Source: Rhodamnia argentea (Eukaryota > Streptophyta > Magnoliopsida > Myrtales > Myrtaceae). From it: a DNA stretch of 64,000 nt. Positions within the stretch are counted from its first letter, which is position 1. The number at the start of each line of letters is the position of its first letter. Shown in pieces: positions 9,824 to 19,615 of this stretch. A program made the translations under genes and the position numbers. The stretch is from NCBI RefSeq assembly GCF_020921035.1, contig NC_063154.1:2852001-2916000 (forward strand), in the 5' to 3' direction. The notes below the pieces were generated by a model. It was given only the letters and a program-made list of their open reading frames with translations, ran no database searches and was not told where the DNA came from.

Positions 9824-11806
9824 ATGTCTTTTTCTCTTTCTTTGTGCACTCTCCTAATCCTGATCTCCCTCGTCTGCAGTCCTGCTGTCCCATTTGTCAG
9901 TTCTCTTTCCTTCAATATGAGTAGCTTCGACTTGCATGGAGGCGACATACTGCTCGAAGGATATGCACGAACTGTGTCTGGAGCCGTTGATCTAACCGAT
10001 AGCCCACCTCAACTATATCAAGTGGGCCGCATTAGGTATTCCAAACCCGTCGATATATGGGATTCTGTTACAGGGAGACGAGCAGACTTCTCTACTCGTT
10101 TCTCATTCACCATCGATACTCTCAACGCCAATCAGTATAGTGATGGCATTGCCTTTTTTCTTGCTCCTGTTGCCTTCACACTCCCCCCTAACTCAGCCGG
10201 TGGATTTTTAGGATTGTTCAATGCAAGCACAGTTGATGCTGGGCCTCCGAACCAAATCGTCATGGTCGAGTTCGATACTTGGCCGAACTCACCATTTGAT
10301 CCTCCAATGCAGCACATAGGAATCAACCAGCACTCACTCTCCTCGCTTGTTTATGCCAGTTGGAATGCTGCATCACACAGCGGGAATGCAACTGATGTCA
10401 TGGTGACCTATGATTCTACTAGCAAGAATCTTAGTGTATTCTGGTCATTTGATGACAAGCCGGTTAATCCGGATAACAAAAGTTCCTCGCTTTCTTGCCA
10501 AATTGATCTTGCTAAAGTTCTTCCTGAATCAGTAGCGATTGGATTCTCAGCTTCTTTTGGCGTCCTTCCCGAGAGACACAACATCAATTCATGGGAATTT
10601 ACTTCAAACTTGGACGTTGTGCGTCCCCCAACGGCGGATACATCAACAAAGGGGGTAGACTTGAAGAAGGGGGTAAACTCTAAGATGTATATGGTTATAA
10701 CATTTATCACTGCTCCCGTAGCATGTCTCTTGCTGGTTATTTCAGCAGGTTCTTGCTTATTCATGATCAAGACGAGGAAAAAATATGAGTTTCGGGCTCT
10801 GACTCACATTGACAAGGAGATAGTAGCATTGCCACTGAAATTCTCTTATCAAGAGTTGCTTGTTGCTACAAGTGGCTTCGCAAGTGATCGACGACTAGGC
10901 CAAGGAGGGTCCGGCCAAGTTTACCAAGGATTCTTGAACCGCTTAGATCGCCTAGTTGCCGTCAAAAGAATCTTTGCAAAAGCCAAACATTCAGAGAAGG
11001 TCTTCACCAACGAAGTCAAGATAATAAGCCGCATGATACACCGAAATCTGGTGCAATTCATTGGATGGTGCCAAGAGGAAGGTGAGTTTTTGCTTGTTTA
11101 TGAATATATGTCTAATGGTAGCCTCGATAATCATCTCTTTGGAACACGAAAAAGTCTTCCATGGGATGTGAGGTACAAGATAGCTTCAGGGCTGGCATTA
11201 GCCCTCAACTATCTTCATGAAGATCTAGAACAGTGTGTTCTCCACAGAGACATAAAAGCCGCCAATATATTACTTGACACGAACTTCAACACTAAGCTTG
11301 GAGACTTTGGAGTGGCTAAGCTCGTTGACCCCCGGTTCAGGACACAAACGACGGACGTGGTAGGGACATATGGTTACCTTGCGCCAGAATACTTGAGTGA
11401 TGGTAAGGTTACTAAAGAATCCGACATGTTCAGCTTCGGGGTCGTGGCTCTAGAAATCGCATGCGGTAGGAGGACCTATCAGGAAGGAGAATATCACGTT
11501 CCCCTACAAAAGTGGGTTTGGCAGCTTTACCTTGCTGGAAACATGCTTGAAGCAGTGGACGAGACATTGGGTTCGAGTTTCGACAGAAAGGAAATGGAAT
11601 GCTTGATGAGGCTGGGACTGTGGTGCGTCCATCCAGATCCGAAGAGAAGACCGAAAGCAGGAAAAGTTATCAGATATCTTCAGCAAGAAGCCCCAGTGCC
11701 CGAGCTTCCACCTGGCACATTCGAGCCTCCCACTTCATATCAGCCATCAGCACAAGGAGCAGTATCGTCTTGTATTGAAGAATTCAGTTCCTTTTCAGCA
11801 AGATAG
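9824..11806 (+). CDS. L-type lectin receptor-like kinase (LecRK, class IX-like), intact, intronless
   Basis: A 660-aa sister of the gene at 330, nearly identical over most of its length. The start at 9824 (MSFSLSLCTLL) begins a signal peptide. The lectin domain keeps DGIAFFLAP, VEFDTW and HIGIN; the transmembrane segment follows a juxtamembrane insert containing GVDLKKGVNSK that is absent from the first copy. The kinase has GQGGSGQVY, Lys381, HRD at 474-476 and DFG, followed by a proline-rich tail that lacks the AAQRTE repeat. AATAAA is at 11842. The nearly identical leader suggests shared control. The extracellular lectin face differs at several positions (for example LEGYARTVSG against YEGMATAADG), which is where ligand choice could diverge. 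Confidence 0.92.
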   Translation: MSFSLSLCTLLILISLVCSPAVPFVSSLSFNMSSFDLHGGDILLEGYARTVSGAVDLTDSPPQLYQVGRIRYSKPVDIWDSVTGRRADFSTRFSFTIDTLNANQYSDGIAFFLAPVAFTLPPNSAGGFLGLFNASTVDAGPPNQIVMVEFDTWPNSPFDPPMQHIGINQHSLSSLVYASWNAASHSGNATDVMVTYDSTSKNLSVFWSFDDKPVNPDNKSSSLSCQIDLAKVLPESVAIGFSASFGVLPERHNINSWEFTSNLDVVRPPTADTSTKGVDLKKGVNSKMYMVITFITAPVACLLLVISAGSCLFMIKTRKKYEFRALTHIDKEIVALPLKFSYQELLVATSGFASDRRLGQGGSGQVYQGFLNRLDRLVAVKRIFAKAKHSEKVFTNEVKIISRMIHRNLVQFIGWCQEEGEFLLVYEYMSNGSLDNHLFGTRKSLPWDVRYKIASGLALALNYLHEDLEQCVLHRDIKAANILLDTNFNTKLGDFGVAKLVDPRFRTQTTDVVGTYGYLAPEYLSDGKVTKESDMFSFGVVALEIACGRRTYQEGEYHVPLQKWVWQLYLAGNMLEAVDETLGSSFDRKEMECLMRLGLWCVHPDPKRRPKAGKVIRYLQQEAPVPELPPGTFEPPTSYQPSAQGAVSSCIEEFSSFSAR

Positions 11807-11849
11807 ATCATGGCTCCTAAAGCCATTTTGACTTTTCGAGAAATAAAAT

Positions 11850-12484
11850 AGACCTTGTGACAGATTATTTGTGATCAATCGACCTACTCTCTGCCGTAAA
11901 GATGTATCATAGTTTTGTACTAGGTGGTCGCTCATGAACTCTGTAGGATCACACCGGGAAGTAAGTAACGAAATCTCCGAAGTGTGTTTGACATTTCTCA
12001 GTTATGCCAGATGAAGCTACTCCAATTCTCACATCTATCACTGCGCTCCTGCCTCTTCAGCAGGGAGTAGAAATCAGTGTATATATAATCTCTGGGATCG
12101 AGTATTTATTGATCACGGAGATGTTGCTATAGACATTGCCATAAACAAATGTTTACACTTCATTCTGACTTCCGTTGAAAGTCTGAATCTTTCTGCTGCG
12201 CATCAAACAGATCAGCTACCTCTGCGAGATTAATTTATAGAACTAAGTCATGCTTACAAAGCATGCTAACATTGCTAGTGACTTCCAACTCCTTTCAGGT
12301 GCAAAAAAATTCAATCTTCTACATCCTCTCGTCAAAAGAATCAAACGAGTTTCTCAATTAGTCCTTCATATGCTTTTAGGAATGTTTGCTTCGTCATAAA
12401 GGACCCTGTACCGATCTCAAACCAGTTGAATTATGAGTGCAAACCTCATCTACTTGGTTCTATAGTAGAATTCGAACCACAACC
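11850..12484. other. Intergenic spacer and leader of the truncated LecRK copy
   Basis: 11850-12360 has no gene that I recognise. From about 12365 the sequence matches the leaders of the other LecRK copies (GCTTTTAGGAATGT..., CTCAAACCAGTTGAAT), so promoter-proximal DNA was copied with the fragment that follows. Confidence 0.5.
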
Positions 12485-12997
12485 ATGTCTACTATGCAGC
12501 GTGCAAATTCTTGTTTTCTTTCTTTGTGCACTCCCTTAATTTTTATTTCCCTTGCCCGATGTCCTGTTATCCCCTTTGTCAATCATCTCGTCTTCAATAC
12601 AAGTAGCTTTGACACGGATCTAAACGACACGCTCTGTCAAGGAGATGCGACAATTGCGTATGGATCCATTGAGCTAACAAAAGGCAACATCCGATCACTC
12701 TGTCAAGTAGGCCGCATTTGGTATTCCAAACCCGTGGATATGCAGGATTCTGTTACAGGAGCAGACTTCTCTACTCGTTTCTCATTTACCATCGATACCC
12801 TTAATGCCACTCAATATAGTGATGGCATTGCCTTTTTTCTTGCTCCTGTTGGCTTCACAATCCCGCCTTACTTGGCTGGTGGATACCTAGGATTGTTCAA
12901 TGCGAGCACAGTTGATGATGGGCATTGGAACCAAATCGTGGTGGTCAAGCGCAATACTATAGGTGTGGCATTTTACCAGGAAAGATTCATTTTTTAA
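12485..12997 (+). pseudogene. Truncated LecRK: signal peptide plus N-terminal lectin half
   Basis: A 170-aa frame begins at 12485 (MSTMQRANSCFLSL...) with a signal peptide and the first half of the lectin domain (DGIAFFLAPVGF, YLGLFNAST). Homology stops at the VVVEFDTW motif (here VVVK, about 12952). The frame then runs into unrelated sequence and stops at 12997; no transmembrane or kinase part follows. It also lacks a few residues (SVTGADFSTR against SVTGRRADF). It is most likely a dead fragment. A secreted half-lectin is possible, but the metal-binding loop is missing. Confidence 0.75.
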
Positions 12998-12999
12998 TA

Positions 13000-13424
13000 G
13001 AAAGCACCACTGAAATCGAACTATTGTTCTGCTTCCTGGGATCAGTTGATTTAGGGGGAGTCAGCTCGAGCAAGAATCTATGACTGGACTGATAATTGCA
13101 AGAACAAGTTAAGCTTCCACTTGTTTTTTACTGCTAGATTACCATGTTTTCTCTCCATGCTAGCTCTCGCCAGATTGATCTTAGAAGCAGATTCTTAAGA
13201 TCTTTCACACATATATATCATTTGTGTATTCCATCACTATCGGAATTACATTATCAGAAAAGCTAACTGGAAGATGAGTTGCATGATCCGCAATTGCCAA
13301 CTAAACAACCAGAAAATAGAAAAACAGGACAGTGGAAAGGTGCTCCAGACAACCACACTTGACATGACTCACAGAAGTAAACAAAACATAACTACCATTC
13401 GTCTATATACCTTGTTCTGCAGAA
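13000..13424. other. Spacer and 3' flank of the WAK-like gene
   Basis: About 13055-13110 repeats a block found at about 7625-7690. The remaining part adjoins the stop codon of the - strand kinase at 13425 and presumably holds its 3' UTR. No gene seen. Confidence 0.4.
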
Positions 13425-16400
13425 TCAACTCTCTACTACTTTGGCCGTCACAATGCTTATGATATACTCGATTTCTTCGGCAACTTCTTTCATGGAAGGA
13501 CGGTTCTGCCTACGTTCCTCCAAGCATCCCACAGCAAGAAATCCGAGCGCCTTCATGGTCTCCACGTCAACGGTGCTCGCCTTTTCCTTCAGCATTGGAT
13601 CCACGACATCCATTATCCTCTCCTCCTCCACCATCCTCTGTACATAGACCGCCAGATTCACATCATCGGACGCTCGATTGAAGTCTATCGCCTTTTGAGA
13701 CGTCAAGAGCTCCAACAGCACTACTCCGAAGCTATAGACGTCACTCTTATCAGTCAACTGGTAGTTGCGATAGTACTCGGGGTCAAGATATCCGAGCGTG
13801 CCCTGAGCACACGTCGATATGTGGCTCATGTCAGTGTGAGCCAACCGGGATAACCCAAAATCCGAGACTTTGGCATTCAACTTCTCATCCAGCAATATGT
13901 TGCTGGACTTGACGTCTCGGTGGTATATCGGAGGAACTGCTGAGAAATGAAGGTAAGCAAGGCCCTCAGCCGTGTCACGCGCAATCTGGAGACGGCGAGT
14001 CCATGACAGTTTACCCCGTCCTTCACCCCGGAAATGTTCAAATAGAGTGCCATTTTCAATGTACTCGTAAACCAAGAGCGGCTGCTCGAGCTCAACGCAG
14101 CACCCGAGTAAACGAACAAGACTTCGGTGATTGACCTGGCACAGGATTCGAACCTCGTTTAGGACCTGATCAGTTCCTTTGGTGTTCCCGACTTTCGCAC
14201 ACTTGATGGCAACGACAGTGCCATCATCTAGGATGCCTCGAAAGACTTCGCCATAACCGCCAGCACCGAGAAGCCGGTCCTTGGAAAAGTTGTCCGTCGC
14301 CTGCTTCATTTGTTTTCCAGTGAACAATTTAGCTGCTCTGCCACCATTGGCATTGAGGATATCCTCGCGCTCTCGGGCGAGGCGTTCTTGAGCCTCTTTA
14401 ATGCGCCGATGACGCCTGTATAGCAAAAGAGCAACAATGGCTGCGACAAGGGCCGTACCTATTCCGGAAGTTAAACCTGTAACGATTACAAAGTTGTCAG
14501 ACAGTAGAAGTCTCTACTCTACTGCATTCAGAGTGAGTTTGTTTTAGCTTTCCCTAAGAGGCTTTCAGCCCTGAAAGTCCATTGGGAGAATGTCGAAGCT
14601 TTTAATTCAGCTTTAGGCCAGCATTTAGCCAAATACTGGCTATGGGAAAGCTGAAAGTCTAACGCTGGTAAGAACCAGCATTTGGTCAAATGCTAAAAGA
14701 TTTTTTTTCGTTCCAAAACTATCCTCATTAATTTTCTATTTTTCCGACTTTACCCCTCGCAGTTACTATTCATTTTCTTCATTGAGGAGTCAAATCTGGT
14801 GTTCCAGGCGATGAACGGTCGAGGGATGGTGAGAGGCCAGCAAGGGATCGATTGCCCAAGCGACAACTCTTGGGTCGCACGAACCCAAGCGACGGCTCCT
14901 GGTTCACGCAAACCCAGGCAGCGGCTCTTGGTTCTCGTGACCTCAGGTGGCCGTCGCCTGAGGTCGTGCGAACCCAGGCAATGGCGCCTAAGGTTGCTCG
15001 ACCCAAGCGCAGTTGCTAGGTAGCAACCCCAGGTATCACGTGATCTCAAGCGGTCGCATGACCCTCGACGGGGGCCGCCTGAGGTCGGGCGACGATCGCC
15101 GGCGCCAAATCTGGCTTGCCAGCGGCTTGAAATCTTTGCCGATCCGGCGAAGGCTATTTTTGATAAAAATAAAAAAGTAAAAAATCACATTCAAAGCCGC
15201 TTTGCAAAGTTATTTTTACCAAATACCAATTAACCCAAAGCCCATTTCAAATGAGTTTTTATCAAACGCAATTAGTATTTTTCCAAATCCCCTTTAGGTC
15301 GAAGGCATTTGCATTTTTCCAAACCCATTTCAAATGATGAACCAAATCCACTCCCAATCTCTAAAGATAGCGGTACAATACGCTTCAACGTAGCTCACAC
15401 CTTCGTACGTTCTAAGAGGAATCATGAACGAGGAATTCAGCTAGATGCAAATACTGATGATTAGCAAATTAAACATAAAAAGGTTTAAATATTTTGTTTC
15501 TGAACAAGCCCGTAAAAAAAAAAAAAACCAAGATGTTATAAGGAAGCAGGTACCTGCTATAAGAGCGGTCCGGTCCGTTCCACAACCACCCGGATCTTGA
15601 CACGTCACAACTGCACCAAAAGAACCAAGAAAATCCACTTCTTACCCAATTTCTCAGTGTTCATCCAAGAATCATTATAGTAGTAAGGACTGATTAGTTA
15701 CCAATTAGGGTTTCCAAAAATCAAAATAATCATATTAAAAAAAAAAAGAAATATACATATATACACACACATATACTTAGAAGATTCATGGTTACTCTTG
15801 CACCAAAAATCAAAATATATGGAAGATTTTTTTTGGTCGGAAAATATATGGAAGATTGAATAGTCAAAACCTCTTTTAACTTACTCTCTACACAAACTCC
15901 TTGGGTGGGGTCCCACTTGAGCCCGGCTTGGCAGAAGCACCTGCTGACCCCGCTCCCCGCCGGGTCGGGCCGGCAGGTGGAGTTCCCGTCGCAGTCGGAC
16001 TGGGCCCCACAGACGGGCTCCGGGGGCAGCACCCACTGGATCTCCATCCCGGGCTTGGGCCAGAGGCTCACGGGCTCGCTCGTGTCCAGGTTGACGAAGC
16101 TCGTGTACGCCCGGCAGCCCGCGTCCCTCACCCGGATCGAGTAGGACGTCGTCGACCCGCCCGCCCCGAACGTGCAGCAGATCGGGGCGGCCCCGCACGC
16201 CGCCGCGTCGCGCGTGCCGTTCACGTAGGTGTGGCAGAGGCTCGCCGACGAGCAGTTCAATGGCGAGCTAAGCAGCAAGGTGGTGCAGTTGAGGTAGAGG
16301 ATGGTGTTGCTGCTGGTGACGTTGAAGGGCAAGGAGGAGTTGAGCTGGACGCCCTGGTGGACGAGATCGGACGTGACGCAGGTGTTGGCGAGCAGGCTCG

Positions 16401-16659
16401 CGGGCTCGATCACGAACCGCTGGCTCTCCGGGTCGACGGAGGTGATCGGGTACGAGTTGTTGAGGGTGTCGAAGAGGAGGGTCCCGCCCGCATCGCACTG
16501 GACCTTGTACGACTGGTCGCCGCACGTGGGGGACGTGCTCAGCGGGTAGGGGACCCGGATGGAGCCGCAGTCCGGGCACCGGGTGGCGGCGGAGGACAGC
16601 GGCAGCGCCGCCGCGAGGAGGAGGAGGAGGAGGAGGGTGGCGGCGGCGGCGGGGGGCAT
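13425..16659 (-). CDS. Wall-associated receptor kinase-like protein (WAKL20/WAKL15 type)
   Basis: Three exons on the - strand: 16659-15885, 15610-15554 and 14476-13425. All borders are GT/AG and phases agree (775, 57, 1052 nt), giving 627 aa. The signal peptide is a poly-Leu/Ala stretch. The cysteine-rich GUB_WAK galacturonan-binding domain follows (RCPDCGSIRVPYPLS..., CGDQSYKVQC) and then a WAK-associated C-terminal motif (CGAQSDCDGNSTC...). Exon 2 encodes CQDPGGCGTDRTALIAG, leading into the transmembrane helix at the start of exon 3. The kinase has GAGGYGEV, VAIK, an HRD motif and SDFG, so it should be active. The family senses cell-wall pectin or acts in defence. Exon 1 is strikingly GC-rich and intron 2 holds a repeat island. 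Confidence 0.9.
14540..15345. repeat. GC-rich repeat island with AT-rich arms in WAKL intron 2
   Basis: The core at about 14815-15130 is built of imperfect units around CCCAAGCGACGGCTCTTGG and CCTCAGGTGGCCGTCGCC, in both orientations. The flanking arms carry related AT-rich phrases (GCATTTGGTCAAATGC on the left, CCATTTCAAATGAG on the right). This arrangement, a GC core between AT arms, recurs at 16945-17412, 39592-40020 and 57523-58437, and suggests non-autonomous DNA elements. No clear target duplication was found. Confidence 0.5.
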
Positions 16660-17750
16660 TGTGTGACGGAGGGGGGACTGCTATTGTGGTTTGAACGAAG
16701 GTTCTGTGAACCGTGACTAAGGGGATTTGTATGAAAATGGTAGTGGGGGCTGATTGTCAAAGTCTGTGAACAAGAGATGATGTCCTGGGAAGTTTAGTAT
16801 GTTAAACCATGATTAAGAGATGATTAGTTTAATTCAATGAGTTCGTGTCTGAACTGTAAAGTTTTGACCGATGGCCAGAGAAAAGAATAGGGACGTAGTT
16901 TTGACTTTGGGCATCAATTGTGGCGTTTTCTATAAATAAAAAAAAAATTGTGCCAAAATTCTAAATAAATGCACGAAGTGAATATTATTTTAAATAAAAA
17001 TTTTATATTATTTTAAAAAAGGATTTGGCCAAAAGACATTTTCGTCTTTTATTTTTTTTAATTTTTTAATTTTTTAATTTTTCTTTTTCTTTTTTCTCCC
17101 CTCCCCTCTCTAGCCATCGCCGCCCTTGGCAAGGCCGCCCTCTCCCAATGCCATCCTTGGCAAGGGTAGCCCGATGCTAGCCCAAGCGAGGGTGCCCGAG
17201 GCCGACGATGGCCCGAGGAGGGAAGAAGGGGAGAAAATAGAAAGAAAGAAAGAAATGAAATGAAAAAAAAAAATAGAAAGAGAAAGAAAAAAAAAAAAAA
17301 GTAAAGAATGAAAATGTCTTTCGGACATGCTTTTTTTTTTTAAATAACTTGAGTACTTTAAACTCTTATTAGAAGAAATGAGGAAAATTCAAGTTCTTAT
17401 TTAAAATTTTCCCAAAATTCGTGATTGTTTAATTTCCGGCACTTAATTTCGGTAACGAAGTTAATGAAGGCCAACTGTCAGTTGCAATAATTTAATGGGC
17501 GGAGATATTTAATATGGACATACGTCACTTGGGGGGACGCACTTCGACCATGGATAAGGTCGTAATCACAAGGTTGGAATCTGCGAAAGATGCTGTTATA
17601 AATTTATAATTCTAGAAGACTTAATGAGCTCTAAAGTCTTCGTTAGAATACTACCCCACGTTGTGTGCTCTTCGACATTTTTAATGAGTATTCTCCACTG
17701 GAAAAGGGCAAAGGGGCGGGGGGACGTCTAGAACGGCCAGCAGATAATTG
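16660..17750. other. WAKL 5' flank and a GC-core/AT-arm element
   Basis: 16660-16940 is upstream of the WAKL start; a TATTTATA-like box on the - strand lies at about 16931-16938. From about 16945 to 17412 there is an AT-rich inverted arrangement: AAAGACATTTTCGTC at about 17032 is mirrored by GAAAATGTCTTTC at about 17309, with a GC-rich core at 17103-17225. I read it as a non-autonomous TIR element. 17415-17750 shows nothing recognisable. Confidence 0.4.
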
Positions 17751-18149
17751 CGTCTTCAGGCAATGGTGGTAGGCCCCCAGACCATGTGTTTTCGGCTAAT
17801 CTTTGACTTCAAACGAAGTTGGTTTTGGTTCTTCCTGCCAAACATTGCAGAATGTCCAACATGGAATGCTCCGCCCATGATTCATTCATGCATGATATTA
17901 GGTGCACGGATGCCTATGGACAAGCAATAATCTATGAGGACATAGACATGATTGCTCTCGCTTACCCGTGTAGCTGCTCGATGGTTGTGACGCCCAACTC
18001 CTCAAAAACACATCCGGATTGAACCGATCCGAGCCGAGCCGAGGACAACTCTAATATCCAGCCTTTCACTTAATTGGCTAAACGGGAAAATTGAAACTAG
18101 AGATGCAACACTGAACGTGCCGAATGAGAAGGTACATCAACCAATCCTC

Positions 18150-18539
18150 ATGAACTCTCCGCATGCGAATGGGAACTCTCATGAAATATGCGAGAGTCCA
18201 CTGGGCACATGGATTAGTATATTAAGCTGCCATCGACAACTAGCTAAGCAGGAAGAGATGGATCGGATTCAGAGGCAAAAGAAGAGTGGAGTGAGCTGCT
18301 TTCAGATGCCACTCCATTACCCCAGATACACCAGCCAGGACTACATGGCCATGCCCGAGTGGAAGCTTGATTGCCTTCTTGCCGAGTATGGCTTGCCCAT
18401 CACCGGTGACTTGACCTACAAGAGAGACTTCGCCATGGGTGCTTTCCTTTGGCCCGATCATCGCCGAGACCGGAGGCCATCCTCTCGAGGCCATGTTCAA
18501 GGACACTTCTCTCAGCAAGAAAATCGAGTAGTCTCGTGA
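18150..18539 (+). CDS. Small conserved plant protein, DUF7722-like
   Basis: A single-exon frame of 129 aa from the ATG at 18150. Residues about 55-105 read CFQMPLHYPRYTSQDY, then MPEWKLDCLLAEYGLP, GDLTYKRDFAMGAFLWPD. I recognise this as the short domain shared by small plant proteins of unknown function (DUF7722, from memory). Family members usually end soon after FLWPD, whereas this one continues about 25 residues. The N-terminal 45 residues are not conserved in my memory, and an upstream exon or a later start (Met at EEMDRIQ) is possible. No signal peptide or membrane segment is seen. The function is unknown. Confidence 0.7.
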   Translation: MNSPHANGNSHEICESPLGTWISILSCHRQLAKQEEMDRIQRQKKSGVSCFQMPLHYPRYTSQDYMAMPEWKLDCLLAEYGLPITGDLTYKRDFAMGAFLWPDHRRDRRPSSRGHVQGHFSQQENRVVS

Positions 18540-19615
18540 TTTTATCTCGAGGACTTCTGAGATCAATCTCACTCGGTCCTGCCCTCTCCCTTCCTTAGCT
18601 TGAATCGGTTTACAGTCCTTTTGTAACTGCTCGCATGTTGTAGTTTACTTTTCCAAGCAGACGGACCAAATACTTAACATAGGGACGCATGAATGTCCTG
18701 CAAATCAACATTGTAGCACGGCTTTGAATCCTGGATATGATCATTGATGAAGATATTGCAGTGAGCGTATTTAAAAAAATGCCGGGTGTTAAGTTAAACC
18801 CATGGGATTAAGTTAGTTTGTTGCAACAACAGAGATTTGGATGAAGAATCCAGTTAGGCTGCAAAATTGTCGGTTTTCATCCTCTGCAACGACTGCTTAG
18901 GGTAGAAGGCAAATAATAATCCCCTTCACCAAGACCTCAAGACAAATAACACTCTTCGCTAGTTGATTGCATTAAGAAGAGGGAGAAAGCAGAATAGAGC
19001 CATTAAATTCAAAAGAAGGTATGTTGAAAACACATGTATTTTCCCCAATGGACCATACATACAATGCCCAACTAAAAACCAATGATAAAAGCAATCAACT
19101 CCAATAGCAGGAATCAATGCATCTTTTCCACTGAGTACGGTCTTCGAAACTCCTTTTTTTTTGTCCCTAGAATTCAAGCCGTCCAGGCCACAATACAAGC
19201 ACATCCAAGATTTCAGAGTTCAACTCAGTACAAGGGTGCCATGACACTCATCCATTTGCCTCTCTGAAATCTGTATGATTCTCTGAGCTGACCTACCGGC
19301 TCAATGATGTCGAGCATTAAAAGAAGGGCACCGAAGAGAACCTCTATCTGCAAGATGGTACCAGTTTTCAAAAACCCCCCGGACAACCTAAAGCTAACAA
19401 GTTGCCATTGAAGACCAGATGGACTTAAATTTCTGCAACATAGCTCATTTGCACTTGATAAGGAATGATGAAGTAACGATAACAAACTTCCTATGTCACC
19501 TCAATAGAATTTCTATGCATCAATGCTAGAATAAGATACAAACAGTCAAAAAGACTTAACAGAAATCCTAGAAAGACCAAGAGGATCAAACTAATTACAT
19601 GCTCAGGCAACTAAT
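18540..19615. other. Spacer between the DUF7722 gene and the first BPM gene
   Basis: These convergent genes face each other across about 1.1 kb, which should include both 3' UTRs. I see no repeat, RNA gene or conserved frame. Confidence 0.4.

Noticed and set aside
15901-16716. Long + strand open frame opposite WAKL exon 1
   Set aside because: It is a by-product of the GC-rich codons of the real - strand exon; its translation is low-complexity Arg/Gly/Val-rich without family motifs.
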